NCBI GenBank assembly: GCA_966185765.1
Contig: CBIFVZ010000010.1
Location: forward strand, 9,889 to 73,888
DNA: 64,000 bases
Direction: 5' to 3'
Source: CBIFVZ01 sp966185765
GTDB taxonomy: Bacteria; Pseudomonadota; Gammaproteobacteria; Enterobacterales; Enterobacteriaceae
Numbering within the stretch: position 1 is the first letter of the stretch; every line of letters starts with the position of its first letter. Position numbers and translations under genes: made by a program. This document shows, piece after piece, positions 26,313 to 35,613 of this stretch. The notes under the pieces were generated by a model. The model saw only the letters and a list, made by a program, of their open reading frames with translations, made no database searches and had not been told where the DNA came from.

Positions 26313-27968
26313 ATGTTATCCGGGCAAACGCCAGTGCGGCAATGGAACACGCGCCGTACAGAGAAACAGCGGCGCATAGCGTCCGTTCCCGTCAGCGGCA
26401 AGGTGCTTCCCACCGCTGAACTTACTGACATGCTGGAAAAGCTGATAGCGCCAGGCGACAGAGTGGTACTGGAGGGCAACAACCAGAAGCAGGCGGACTT
26501 TCTCTCCCGCACCCTGGCGCAGGTTAATCCGCAGAAAGTGCACGATCTCCATATGATCATGCCAAGCGTCGGGCGCAGTGAACACCTCGATATCTTCGAA
26601 AAGGGCATCGCCCGCAAGCTCGACTTTTCGTTCTCTGGCACCCAAAGCCTGCGTATTTCGCAACTGCTGGAAGACGGTGCGCTGGAAATCGGCGCGATTC
26701 ATACCTACATCGAACTCTACTCCCGCCTGTATGTTGACCTTGTCCCCAACGTGGCGTTAATTGCCGGTTACAAAGCCGACCGCAAGGGCAACTTGTACAC
26801 CGGGCCGAGCACCGAAGACACGCCAGCACTGGTTGAAGCCGCGGCGTTTCGCGACGGCATCGTCATCGCGCAGGTCAATGAGCTGGTGGACGATGAAACC
26901 GACCTGCCGCGTGTGGACATTCCTGGCTCGTGGGTAGATTTTGTGGTGGTGGCCGATAAGCCGTTCTTTATTGAGCCGCTGTTTACCCGCGACCCGCGCC
27001 TCATCAAGCAGGAGCACATCCTGATGGCGATGATGGCAATTAAAGGCATCTACGCCGAGCACCAGGTGCAGTCGCTCAACCACGGTATTGGTTTTAATAC
27101 CGCCGCCATTGAGCTGCTGCTACCGACCTACGGCGAGCAGCTGGGTCTGAAAGGCAAAATCTGTAAGCACTGGACGCTAAACCCCCACCCGACGCTGATT
27201 CCCGCCATCGAAAGCGGCTGGGTGGACAGCGTGCATTGTTTTGGTGGCGAGCTGGGTATGGAAGAGTACATCCGCGCACGCCCGGATGTGTTCTTTACCG
27301 GCGCCGACGGCTCTATGCGCTCTAACCGTGCGCTCTGCCAGCTGGCAGGCCAGTATGCGGTTGATATGTTCATTGGCTCGACGCTCCAGATTGACGGCCT
27401 TGCTAACTCCTCCACCGTGACTCGCGGTCGCCTGTCTGGTTTTGGTGGTGCGCCGAACATGGGACACGACCCGCATGGTCGCCGCCACGCTACACCGGCC
27501 TGGCTCAACATGATGACCGAGCCAGACCCGATGCAGCGCGGTAAAAAGCTGGTGGTGCAGATGGTGGAAACCTTCCAGGCGGGCGTGAAACCCACGTTTG
27601 TTGAAAAACTTGATGCAGTTGATGTCGCAAAAGCCGCCGGGATGCCGCTGGCACCGGTGATGATTTACGGCGACGACGTCACCCACGTGCTCACCGAAGA
27701 GGGTATCGCCTACCTGTACCGAGCTGAAAGTTTGGAAGAACGCCGGGCGATGGTAGCAGCGGTTGCTGGCATTACCGATATCGGCCTGGGCGTGGACGCA
27801 AAACGCGTCACAGCACTGCGCCAGAGCGGCAAAGTGGTCTACCCGGAAGATATCGGCATCCGCCGTACCGACGCCACCCGTTCTTTGTTGGCCGCAGGCA
27901 GCGTCGCTGACCTGGTGGAGTGGTCAGGCGGGCTTTATAACCCACCGGCAAAATTCCGGAGCTGGTAA
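26313..27968 (+). CDS. mdcA: Malonate decarboxylase alpha subunit (acetyl-S-ACP:malonate ACP transferase)
   Basis: MdcA exchanges acetyl on the ACP for malonate, giving malonyl-ACP, the first half-reaction of malonate decarboxylation. The 551-residue product starts at an ATG with a strong AGGAGG (26301-26306); upstream in-frame ATGs lack one. The sequence is typical of the biotin-independent MdcA family, for example FGGAPNMGHDPHGRRH near residues 380-395. The stop and the mdcB ATG share one base (TAATG). It is the first gene of mdcABCDEFGH. Confidence 0.96.
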   Translation: MLSGQTPVRQWNTRRTEKQRRIASVPVSGKVLPTAELTDMLEKLIAPGDRVVLEGNNQKQADFLSRTLAQVNPQKVHDLHMIMPSVGRSEHLDIFEKGIARKLDFSFSGTQSLRISQLLEDGALEIGAIHTYIELYSRLYVDLVPNVALIAGYKADRKGNLYTGPSTEDTPALVEAAAFRDGIVIAQVNELVDDETDLPRVDIPGSWVDFVVVADKPFFIEPLFTRDPRLIKQEHILMAMMAIKGIYAEHQVQSLNHGIGFNTAAIELLLPTYGEQLGLKGKICKHWTLNPHPTLIPAIESGWVDSVHCFGGELGMEEYIRARPDVFFTGADGSMRSNRALCQLAGQYAVDMFIGSTLQIDGLANSSTVTRGRLSGFGGAPNMGHDPHGRRHATPAWLNMMTEPDPMQRGKKLVVQMVETFQAGVKPTFVEKLDAVDVAKAAGMPLAPVMIYGDDVTHVLTEEGIAYLYRAESLEERRAMVAAVAGITDIGLGVDAKRVTALRQSGKVVYPEDIGIRRTDATRSLLAAGSVADLVEWSGGLYNPPAKFRSW

Positions 27969-28822
27969 TGAAACTACAGCCGCAGACAGGCAGCCTGGCG
28001 TGTGCGCGACAACTGGCGAGCCTTGCCACACAAAGCCTGATAGATGAAGCGCGTCTTAGCCCTAAGCCCGGGCTGGTGGACAGCCGTGGTAGCGGCGCGC
28101 ACCAGGACCTGACGCTGGCGCTAATGGAGCGCTCTGCCCGCAGCCTGACGCCGACCTTTTACTCGCTGGCGCTGCAAAGCTGGCAGAGGCCGGTTGATAT
28201 CGCGCTGCGCCAGACTGTCGGGCGGCTTGGGCGCGAAGGTGAGGCGCAGATGATGGCAGCGACGGGGGGCGTGAATACCCACCGTGGCGCTATCTGGGCG
28301 CTGGGGCTGCTGGTGAGCGCGGCAGCGATGCAAAGGGACAATACGGATGCACAGGCGATAGTGCAGACGGCGGCCGAACTGGCGAAACTGCCAGATAGCG
28401 CGGCACCGAAGGTATTCAGCAAGGGCCTGCGGGCCACGCACCGCTACCGGGTATCCGGCGCGCGTGAGGAGGCACAGTCTGGCTTCCCACACATCATGTC
28501 CCTGGCGCTGCCGCAGTTGCGCGAAAGCCGCAGCATGGGCGCCAGTGAAAGCGAAGCACAGCTTGATGCGCTGATGGCCATCATGACCACGCTCAGTGAC
28601 ACCTGCGTGCTGTCCCGGGCGGGGCTTGAAGGACTCCAGGTCATGCAGCACGGCGCGCGTGCCGTGCTGGCGGCAGGCGGTTGCGCGCAACCGCAGGGCA
28701 GGGCGGCGCTGGCGATGCTGGATAAGCAGATGCTCAGGCTAAACGCCTCACCGGGCGGTGCGGCAGATTTACTGGCCGCTACGTTGCTCCTTGACCGCAT
28801 CGTGCAGTCAGTCCTGCTATGA
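27968..28822 (+). CDS. mdcB: Triphosphoribosyl-dephospho-CoA synthase MdcB
   Basis: MdcB (CitG family) makes 2'-(5''-triphosphoribosyl)-3'-dephospho-CoA from ATP and dephospho-CoA, the precursor of the ACP prosthetic group. The 284-residue product has the family motifs LSPKPGLVDSRGSGAHQDL near the N-terminus and TGGVNTHRGAIWALGLL in the middle. It is translationally coupled to mdcA. It supplies MdcG, which attaches the group to MdcC. Confidence 0.95.
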   Translation: MKLQPQTGSLACARQLASLATQSLIDEARLSPKPGLVDSRGSGAHQDLTLALMERSARSLTPTFYSLALQSWQRPVDIALRQTVGRLGREGEAQMMAATGGVNTHRGAIWALGLLVSAAAMQRDNTDAQAIVQTAAELAKLPDSAAPKVFSKGLRATHRYRVSGAREEAQSGFPHIMSLALPQLRESRSMGASESEAQLDALMAIMTTLSDTCVLSRAGLEGLQVMQHGARAVLAAGGCAQPQGRAALAMLDKQMLRLNASPGGAADLLAATLLLDRIVQSVLL

Positions 28823-28851
28823 ATGCAGACAAACCGAATTAAGAGGGTGTT

Positions 28852-29151
28852 ATGGAACACATTACTTTGTCACTTGCGGCAACCCGCAATGCCCACGGGC
28901 GCGCGCTGGCGGGCGTCGTCGGTTCAGGCGATATGGAAGTGCTGTTTAGCGCTGATAACGGCAGTACGCTGAGCGTGGAAATCACCACCTCGGTAGATAA
29001 CAGTCAGGCGCGCTGGCAGGCGTTGTTTGACCGCATCGCGCTCACCGGCAGCCTGCCCGCAGGCCGGATGCAGATTCATGATTTTGGGGCGACGCCGGGC
29101 GTGGCGCGTATCCGTATCGAACAGGTGTTTGAGGAGGTGAGCCATGCGTGA
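28852..29151 (+). CDS. mdcC: Malonate decarboxylase acyl carrier protein (delta subunit)
   Basis: This 99-residue acyl carrier subunit holds malonyl and acetyl on a phosphoribosyl-dephospho-CoA arm. Ser25 in GVVGSGDMEV is at the position modified in the Klebsiella protein. The start has GAGGGTGTT upstream. The 3' end overlaps mdcD by 8 bases. Confidence 0.94.
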   Translation: MEHITLSLAATRNAHGRALAGVVGSGDMEVLFSADNGSTLSVEITTSVDNSQARWQALFDRIALTGSLPAGRMQIHDFGATPGVARIRIEQVFEEVSHA

Positions 29152-29977
29152 CGACAGCAGTTTTATTGAACTGAGAGCGCGCGAACGAGCCAGAGCGCTG
29201 CTTGATGATGGCAGCTATCGTGAACTCCTCGACCCGTTTGCGGGCATTATCTCGCCGTGGCTTGGGCCGCAGGGCATTGTGCCGCAGGCCGATGACGGCA
29301 TGGTGGTGGCTAAAGGCACCATTAACGGCAAACCGGCGGTGGTGGTGGCCATTGAAGGCGCGTTCCAGGGCGGCAGCATGGGCGAAGTGTCCGGTGCCAA
29401 AATGGCCGCCGCGCTGGAGCTGGCGGCAGAAGATAACCGCAACGGCATTCCCACCCAGGCCGTACTGAGCCTGGAAACCGGCGGTGTGCGTTTACAGGAG
29501 GCTAACCTGGGGCTGGCGGCTATTGCCGATATCCACGCCGCCATTGTCGACCTGCGTCGCTATACGCCGGTGATTGGCATTGTGGCTGGCACCGTGGGCT
29601 GCTTTGGCGGTATGTCGATAGCCGCTGCGCTGTGCAGTTACCTGATTGTCACCCGCGAGGCGCGCCTGGGGTTGAACGGTCCGCAGGTCATTGAGCAGGA
29701 AGCGGGCATTGAAGAGTACGACTCCCGCGACCGCCCGTTTATCTGGAGCATGACCGGCGGTGAGGCGCGTTATCACAGTGGACTGGTGGATAGCCTGGTG
29801 GCGGACGGCATCAACGCGGTCAAAGAGGCCGTAAACGGCTTTATTGCCAAAGGTGTACCGGCGCAACACCGCACGGATAACTACCAGTGGTATCTCGACC
29901 GGCTGATGAATTTTGATACCCGCCAGCAGGCCGACAGCGCGCAGATCAACGCGATTTATGGGGAGGTGAACAAATGA
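29144..29977 (+). CDS. mdcD: Malonate decarboxylase beta subunit
   Basis: MdcD with MdcE forms the decarboxylase that turns malonyl-S-ACP into acetyl-S-ACP and CO2. The 277-residue product has the crotonase/carboxyltransferase fold signatures AIEGAFQGGSMGEVSGAKM and GTVGCFGGMSIAAALC, where backbone amides form the oxyanion hole. It overlaps mdcC by 8 bases and mdcE by 4, consistent with coupled translation of the complex. Confidence 0.95.
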   Translation: MRDDSSFIELRARERARALLDDGSYRELLDPFAGIISPWLGPQGIVPQADDGMVVAKGTINGKPAVVVAIEGAFQGGSMGEVSGAKMAAALELAAEDNRNGIPTQAVLSLETGGVRLQEANLGLAAIADIHAAIVDLRRYTPVIGIVAGTVGCFGGMSIAAALCSYLIVTREARLGLNGPQVIEQEAGIEEYDSRDRPFIWSMTGGEARYHSGLVDSLVADGINAVKEAVNGFIAKGVPAQHRTDNYQWYLDRLMNFDTRQQADSAQINAIYGEVNK

Positions 29978-30774
29978 GCCAGACACAAAGCCGAGGTGCG
30001 ACCTGGCTTGCAAAACTTGCGCCCAATGCCCAGCGCATGGGCGGGCTGTGCCCGTCAGTGCAGGTGGCTGATGGTGACATTGGCGGTGAAGCCGCGCGCT
30101 TTATTGCCGTGGTGCCGGATGCTAACAACCACTACCCGCGCGCCGCGCACGGCGAAGTCGGGCTGCTGGAGGGCTGGACGCTGGGTAAAGTGGTGAGCGA
30201 AACCATCGCCGAAGACGCCGATAAAGCGCACAAGCGCGCCATTGTTGCCGTGATTGATGTGCCGAGCCAGGCCTACGGGCGACGCGAAGAGGCGTTCGGC
30301 ATCCATCAGGCACTGGCCGGAGCCGCTGCCGCTTATGCCAGTGCGCGTCTTGCCGGGCATCCGGTGATTGGCCTGATTGTTGGCAAAGCGATGTCCGGGG
30401 CATTCCTCGCCCACGGCTATCAGGCTAACCGGCTGATTGCCTTTAACGACAGCGGCGTCCAGATCCACGCGATGGGGAAAGCGTCTGCTGCACGTATTAC
30501 GCTCAGGAGCGTGGCGGAGCTTGAGAAGCTGGCTTCCACCATCCCGCCAATGGCTTACGATATCAGTAACTACAAAACCCTGGGGCTGCTTTCTGCACTT
30601 TTAGCTATCAGCAACCCGGATGCGCCGACGTCTGACGACCTCGCGCTGGTTGAACGCACGCTTGAGCAGGCGGTGGCTGACGCCCGTCAGGACAACACGC
30701 TGAAAACGCGCCTCGGCGCGGAAAACCGCCGCAGTTCGGCGCTGGTTCGCGAACGACTGCGCGACGCCTGGTAA
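29974..30774 (+). CDS. mdcE: Malonate decarboxylase gamma subunit
   Basis: This 266-residue partner of MdcD completes the carboxyltransferase-like decarboxylase. The family segments VIDVPSQAYGRREEAFGIHQALAGAAA and IGLIVGKAMSGAFLAHGYQ are intact. ATGA overlap with mdcD. A 119-bp gap with a hairpin separates it from the transporter gene mdcF. Confidence 0.94.
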   Translation: MSQTQSRGATWLAKLAPNAQRMGGLCPSVQVADGDIGGEAARFIAVVPDANNHYPRAAHGEVGLLEGWTLGKVVSETIAEDADKAHKRAIVAVIDVPSQAYGRREEAFGIHQALAGAAAAYASARLAGHPVIGLIVGKAMSGAFLAHGYQANRLIAFNDSGVQIHAMGKASAARITLRSVAELEKLASTIPPMAYDISNYKTLGLLSALLAISNPDAPTSDDLALVERTLEQAVADARQDNTLKTRLGAENRRSSALVRERLRDAW

Positions 30775-30804
30775 CGCCCTGATTAAAACCTGCCAGACCG
30801 CCAC

Positions 30805-30830
30805 GACGGGTACCTTATTCGGTGCCCGTC
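30805..30830 (+). other. Hairpin between mdcE and mdcF
   Basis: A 10-bp stem (GACGGGTACC / GGTGCCCGTC, one G-T pair) with a TTATTC loop lies in the only sizeable gap of the operon. No T tract follows, so it is more likely an mRNA-processing or stability element than a terminator. It could lower transporter expression relative to the enzyme subunits. Confidence 0.5.
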
Positions 30831-30893
30831 CGGCAGCGGCTGTAAAAAAATAACATCGCGCTCGTGCTCTTCCTTTTTAATAACTGGTGATAT

Positions 30894-31853
30894 ATGACTT
30901 ATGTGATTATTCATGCCCTTGCGCCTGTCTTTGTCATCATGCTGTTAGGCTTCTGGGCCGGTAAGGCAAAAATGGTGGATAACCAGAACGTGTCCTTACT
31001 GAATATTTTCGTGATGGATTTTGCGCTACCCGCCGCGCTGTTCAGCGCAACAGTACAGACGCCCTGGGCGGGCATTATTCAGCAGTCGCCGCTGGTGGTG
31101 GTGCTGACGCTCGCGATGTGGATAACCTGGGCTGTTATTTATTTCCTGGCGGTGAAGGTGTTCCATAAATCTCCGCAGGATGCGGCGGTGCTGACGCTTA
31201 CCGTCGCCCTGCCGAACTATGCCGCGCTGGGCCTGCCGATTCTTGGCGCGGTGTTGGGCGAAGGGCCGTCAACGTCACTGTCGGTTGCGGTCTCCATTGC
31301 CTGCGGTTCCGTGTTGATGACGCCAGTATGCCTGCTGGTGCTGGAGCGTGAAAAAGCGCGTGCCGCCGGTGGCCAGACCGGCTCCACGCTTGCCATGTTA
31401 CCGGTGCTGATGTGGCGCTCGTTTAAAAAGCCCATCGTGCTTGGGCCGCTGCTGGGGGTTATTCTTTCAGCGCTGGGTATCCGCATGCCGGATCTGGTGC
31501 TGGCCGCGCTTAAGCCGCTGGGGCTTGCCGCGACCGCCGCCGCGCTGTTCCTGACCGGCGTTATCCTCTCGGCCCGCCGCCTGAAAATTAACATGATGGT
31601 GATTATCTCCAGCATCACCACCATGCTTATCCAGCCGTTTATCGCCTGGGGCATTGTGCTGGCGTTGGGCCTGCATGGTCAGGTTGCGATTACCGCCGTA
31701 TTAATGGTGGCGCTGTCTGCGGGGTTCTTTGGCGTAGTGTTCGGCAACCGTTTTGGCGTGCAGTCGCCGGATGCGGAAGCGGTGCTGCTGATAAGCTCGG
31801 TTCTGTGTATCCTGACGCTGCCGCTGTTTATCTCATTAACTTCAGGAATGTAA
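30894..31853 (+). CDS. mdcF: Malonate transporter MdcF (auxin efflux carrier family)
   Basis: MdcF is the probable malonate importer of this operon type. The 319-residue product has about ten membrane spans in two inverted five-helix halves. The AEC-family crossover prolines are visible in ALPNYAALGLPILG. No ribosome-binding site close to consensus is seen before the ATG at 30894 (GGTGATAT). MdcG begins 3 bases later. Confidence 0.92.
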   Translation: MTYVIIHALAPVFVIMLLGFWAGKAKMVDNQNVSLLNIFVMDFALPAALFSATVQTPWAGIIQQSPLVVVLTLAMWITWAVIYFLAVKVFHKSPQDAAVLTLTVALPNYAALGLPILGAVLGEGPSTSLSVAVSIACGSVLMTPVCLLVLEREKARAAGGQTGSTLAMLPVLMWRSFKKPIVLGPLLGVILSALGIRMPDLVLAALKPLGLAATAAALFLTGVILSARRLKINMMVIISSITTMLIQPFIAWGIVLALGLHGQVAITAVLMVALSAGFFGVVFGNRFGVQSPDAEAVLLISSVLCILTLPLFISLTSGM

Positions 31854-31856
31854 ATC

Positions 31857-32474
31857 ATGCAAACGCCGCAACCTCACGATCTGCTCTGGCTTGATGCCCC
31901 GGATGCGCTACAAGGTGCCGATGCACCCTGGGTGAGCGCCCAATGGCGGCCAGCGCTGCCGGTGGTCGTGCGGCGTGATATGCATCCCGACGGGCTTATT
32001 CCGGTTGGGGTGCGCGGGCTTAAGCGCGAGCAGCGTGCGGCGTGCTGGGTGGCGCCATCGCGTATTGTGAAGCGGGTTGTGCCGGAGTCGTTAGCCAACA
32101 GTCAGCAATTATTACAGTCAGCGTTTGTTTCTCAGCAGCCGGTTCAGGCTGCCGTGCAACTCGCGCTGCGCGACTGGCCGTGGGACTGGGGCATTACCGG
32201 TAGCGTAGGCTACGCGCTCGCAACAGGTGTCCCGGTGTTGCATGCCGACAGCGATCTGGATTTGCTTATTCGTGCACCTGAGCCGCTGGAGCCTGCGCAG
32301 CTTGAGCAGTGGCGGCGCATTACCTCGATGCTGCCCTGCCGGGTGGATACCCAGGTGGAAACCCCGCAGGGCGGTTTTGCACTGGCTGAATGGCTGCGCG
32401 AAGGTCAGGTACTGCTGAAAACCGTTCTCGGGCCACGGCTCACTCGCGACCCGTGGCAACAGGAGACGTTATGA
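31857..32474 (+). CDS. mdcG: Phosphoribosyl-dephospho-CoA transferase MdcG
   Basis: MdcG transfers the phosphoribosyl-dephospho-CoA group made by MdcB to Ser25 of MdcC. The 205-residue product has the nucleotidyltransferase acidic motif DSDLDLLI (about residues 130-137), whose two aspartates bind the catalytic metal. Its last 4 bases overlap the mdcH ATG. Confidence 0.94.
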   Translation: MQTPQPHDLLWLDAPDALQGADAPWVSAQWRPALPVVVRRDMHPDGLIPVGVRGLKREQRAACWVAPSRIVKRVVPESLANSQQLLQSAFVSQQPVQAAVQLALRDWPWDWGITGSVGYALATGVPVLHADSDLDLLIRAPEPLEPAQLEQWRRITSMLPCRVDTQVETPQGGFALAEWLREGQVLLKTVLGPRLTRDPWQQETL

Positions 32475-33382
32475 AAATCCTCTTTACCTTCCCTGGTCAG
32501 GGTACGCAGCGCCCCGGTATGCTCCATGATTTGCCCGCGCGGGACGACATTATCCGCCAGGTGCGCCAGACGCTGGGCGATGAAGTCGATACGCTGGATA
32601 CGCCCGAGGCGCTTAAGCACACCCGGGCGGTGCAGCTTGCGCTGTTGATTACCGGTGTTGCCTGGGCGCGCGAGCTGGAGCGCCGTGGCGTGGTGCCGGA
32701 TATGACCTGTGGGCTATCCATTGGTGCTTATCCGGCGGCGGTTATTGCCGGTGCGCTGCGTTTTGAAGATGCGTTAAAACTGGTGGCGCTGCGCGGCGAT
32801 TTGATGGAGCAGGCGTATCCGCACGGCTACGGTTTAACGGCCATTATGGGGCTGACGCTCGAGCAGGTGGAACCGCTGCTGGAAGACGGCACCTTTATCG
32901 CCAATCTCAACGCCGAACGCCAGATTGTGATTGCTGGCAGTGATGCGGGTATGGCGCGCGTGGCGCAAAAGGCACTGGATAAAGGCGCTAATAAAGCGCA
33001 CCGCCTGGCGGTCAGCGTGCCGTCGCACTGTGCGCTGCTCGATGAGCCTGCCCACCAGTTGCAGGAGGCATTTAATGCTATTGAGCTGGCGCGACCGCGT
33101 TGCGAGTACTTAAGCGGCAGCACCGCGCGGGTTATCTGGCAGCCGGAGCGTATCGCGACCGATCTCGCGCTGAATATGTCGCGCACCGTGCGCTGGCACG
33201 AGGCGATGGTAGCGGGCGAAGAGCGCGATGTGGGAATGGCGGTGGAGATGCCGCCCGGCGGCGTACTCACCTGCCTGACCCGCCAGGCCGTGACGCGTGA
33301 AGAGTCGATATCGCTTGAGCGCAGCGGCGTGGAGGTGGTAGTGCACCGGGTAACGCAATTACTCGAACGTGGGCGCGAATAG
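32471..33382 (+). CDS. mdcH: Malonyl-CoA:ACP transacylase MdcH
   Basis: MdcH loads malonyl (from malonyl-CoA) onto the decarboxylase ACP to prime the enzyme. The 303-residue product begins with the FabD-like FTFPGQGTQRPGM loop and has the nucleophile elbow GLSIGAYPAA with the catalytic serine. The catalytic histidine is in SVPSHCALLD. The frame is open upstream, but MKILFTF at 32471 is the conserved start. No regulator follows directly; mdcR is at 37608. Confidence 0.94.
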   Translation: MKILFTFPGQGTQRPGMLHDLPARDDIIRQVRQTLGDEVDTLDTPEALKHTRAVQLALLITGVAWARELERRGVVPDMTCGLSIGAYPAAVIAGALRFEDALKLVALRGDLMEQAYPHGYGLTAIMGLTLEQVEPLLEDGTFIANLNAERQIVIAGSDAGMARVAQKALDKGANKAHRLAVSVPSHCALLDEPAHQLQEAFNAIELARPRCEYLSGSTARVIWQPERIATDLALNMSRTVRWHEAMVAGEERDVGMAVEMPPGGVLTCLTRQAVTREESISLERSGVEVVVHRVTQLLERGRE

Positions 33383-33767
33383 TATTTTAAGAGTGTTATT
33401 CACGAAGGCACTGGCGGCTGGAATAATAAAAGGCGCCAGTGCTCAGGGGGGAATAATTAAGGTTTCCGGTCAGTTTTTTCGCGAACCTGTATGTGTGCTA
33501 AAGGAGATGGGCGGCAAATGCAGTACGACGCGGCGCTGTTGTAGCGCATATCAAATAAGGCACATATCGCGTGTGCTTCCCGCCAGGTAGATTTCATGTT
33601 TCGCTCTGACAGTATGAGCATGCTTATCTTTTTACTGTTTTATGTTTTTCTCACCTGGATAAGCCTTTTTTGTATACTAAAAGCCGTTTTCTGCGACGAA
33701 AACCACAGGTGTTCTGAGGTTGGCAGAGTTAATACCATAGGCACAGTACAAAAGGGTGTTATTGCAT
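33383..33767. other. mdcH-nhaB intergenic region, no supported gene
   Basis: This gap of about 385 bp becomes AT-rich towards nhaB. It has a 9-bp inverted repeat (GCACTGGCG at 33408-33416, CGCCAGTGC at 33434-33442) just after mdcH, which could end the mdc transcript but has no T tract. TATACT lies near 33674-33682 and may be an nhaB -10 element. Short open frames here lack family resemblance. Confidence 0.4.
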
Positions 33768-35327
33768 ATGCATGGTTCATATTCTCATGCCTTTATCAGG
33801 AATTTTTTGGGGAAAGCACCAGACTGGTACAAAGTTGCCATTATTCTTTTTTTAATAATCAACCCGTTGGTGTTCTTTTTTGTCAGTAAATTTCTGGCAG
33901 GCTGGATGTTGGTAGCAGAGTTTATTTTTACTCTGGCAATGGCGCTGAAGTGCTACCCGCTCCAGCCCGGCGGCCTGCTGGCGATTGAGGCGGTAATCAT
34001 CGGCATGACCAGCGCCGGGGCAGTGAAACACGAAGTGGAAGCCAACCTGGAAGTGTTGCTGCTGCTAATTTTTATGGTGGCAGGCATCTATTTTATGAAG
34101 CAACTGCTGCTGTTTGTGTTCACCAAACTGCTGATTAGCCTGCGCTCCAAGACCGCATTGTCGTTGGCATTTTGCCTGGCCTCGGCATTTTTGTCGGCCT
34201 TTCTGGATGCGCTGACGGTAATTGCCGTGGTGATAAGCGTGGCGGTTGGATTTTATGCCATTTATCACCGGGTCGCCTCCGATGTGGGAGCGGACAAGAA
34301 ATACTCGCTTAGCGATGACTCCGGGCTGCACAACAACGGGCGCCGGGCTATTCTTGAACAATTCAGAGCATTTTTACGTAGTCTGTTAATGCACGCGGGT
34401 GTGGGGAGCGCATTAGGCGGCGTAATGACGATGGTGGGGGAGCCGCAAAACTTAATTATTGCGAAAAACGCCGACTGGAATTTTCTTGAGTTCTTTTTAC
34501 GTATGTCACCGGTCACGGTGCCAGTCTTTTTCTGCGGCCTGTTAACCTGTTATCTGGTTGAGCGTTTCCACCTGTTTGGCTACGGCGCCAGACTGCCAAA
34601 GCGCGTCTATCGTGTGCTGGTTGATTACGATAAAACGGCTTCAGAAAAACGTACCGCGCAAGACAAGATGAAGCTGTGTGTACAGGCGTTGATTGGCCTC
34701 TGGCTGATTGCTTCACTGGCGCTTCACCTGGCGGAAGTGGGGTTGATTGGTTTGTCGGTCATTATCCTGGCGACCTCGCTGTGTGGAGTAACCGATGAGC
34801 ACGCTCTGGGTGAAGCCTTTAAAGAATCGCTCCCCTTTACCGCGCTGCTAACGGTATTTTTTGCCGTTGTGGCGGTGATTATCGACCAGCAGCTGTTTGC
34901 GCCCGTTATCAACTTTGTACTTCAGGCATCGGCATCGGCGCAGTTGTCGCTGTTTTATATTTTCAACGGTCTGCTCTCGGCAATATCAGATAATGTTTTT
35001 GTCGGTACGGTGTACATCAACGAGGTGAAAACAGCGCTGGAGCTGGGCAAAATCAGCCTGCCGCAGTTTGAACTGCTGGCTGTGGCAATTAATACCGGGA
35101 CGAATCTGCCGTCGGTGGCCACACCCAACGGCCAGGCCGCGTTTTTGTTTCTGCTGACCTCGGCACTGGCACCGCTTATCAGGCTGTCTTACGGCAAAAT
35201 GGTGATGATGGCGCTGCCTTACACGCTGGTATTAACCCTGGTTGGGCTGCTGTGCGTGGAGTTTACGCTGCCGCCAGTGACCGAATTTATGCAGCAACAT
35301 CAGTTGATTACGCTACCAGTGAAATAA
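33768..35327 (+). CDS. nhaB: Na+/H+ antiporter NhaB
   Basis: NhaB is an electrogenic antiporter that expels Na+ in exchange for protons. The 519-residue product aligns over its length with E. coli NhaB as I recall it (513), including the LSAFLDALTVIAVV, GGVMTMVGEPQNLIIAKNA and NTGTNLPSVATPNGQAA segments. The ATG at 33768 matches the E. coli start in distance to the conserved RNFLG; a GTG at 33756 is an alternative. E. coli nhaB lies beside fadR, so this copy is either relocated or additional. It follows the malonate operon in the same direction. Confidence 0.95.
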   Translation: MHGSYSHAFIRNFLGKAPDWYKVAIILFLIINPLVFFFVSKFLAGWMLVAEFIFTLAMALKCYPLQPGGLLAIEAVIIGMTSAGAVKHEVEANLEVLLLLIFMVAGIYFMKQLLLFVFTKLLISLRSKTALSLAFCLASAFLSAFLDALTVIAVVISVAVGFYAIYHRVASDVGADKKYSLSDDSGLHNNGRRAILEQFRAFLRSLLMHAGVGSALGGVMTMVGEPQNLIIAKNADWNFLEFFLRMSPVTVPVFFCGLLTCYLVERFHLFGYGARLPKRVYRVLVDYDKTASEKRTAQDKMKLCVQALIGLWLIASLALHLAEVGLIGLSVIILATSLCGVTDEHALGEAFKESLPFTALLTVFFAVVAVIIDQQLFAPVINFVLQASASAQLSLFYIFNGLLSAISDNVFVGTVYINEVKTALELGKISLPQFELLAVAINTGTNLPSVATPNGQAAFLFLLTSALAPLIRLSYGKMVMMALPYTLVLTLVGLLCVEFTLPPVTEFMQQHQLITLPVK

Positions 35328-35340
35328 ATCACTGCTCGTC

Positions 35341-35364
35341 TACGCCGCCGTTACTGGCGGCGTA
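35341..35364 (+). terminator. Probable terminator of nhaB
   Basis: A 9-bp perfect stem (TACGCCGCC / GGCGGCGTA) with a 6-base loop is followed by TTTCATCTT, 13 bases after the nhaB stop. Confidence 0.75.
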
Positions 35365-35511
35365 TTTCATCTTCTGGCTATGGCCTGTGATATTTCTCAC
35401 ACCTCACTCTATCAGACAAAATAAGGGAAACAGCCGGACAAATAACGCAAAGTGACGGTTGCGTTGCGCTCATATACTGTTCGACACCATAACAAGAACA
35501 GGTACTCTACG

Positions 35512-35613
35512 ATGGCAGCAACGGAAAAACTCTCAGACAGTTACGTCGTCATTGGTGTCAAAGAAAAAGTGGGCTATGGGTTAGGTGATTTTGCCTCAAA
35601 CCTTTTCCTTTGA
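35512..35613 (+). pseudogene. 5' fragment of a GPH-family sugar permease gene
   Basis: A good start (ATG at 35512) begins 33 codons ending in a TGA. The segment VKEKVGYGLGDFASNL is the conserved N-terminus of GPH symporters such as YicJ or MelB, which are normally about 450 residues. The rest of the gene is absent. The next roughly 100 bases, in a shifted frame, read VRHLGAQLAFSAWEYERNGDDTP, which I cannot assign and which may be the end of another deleted gene. Confidence 0.65.

Noticed and set aside
33369..33889. Two overlapping open frames between mdcH and nhaB
   Set aside because: Neither has a recognisable family; one lies over the nhaB start and the other has a Shine-Dalgarno only without spacing.
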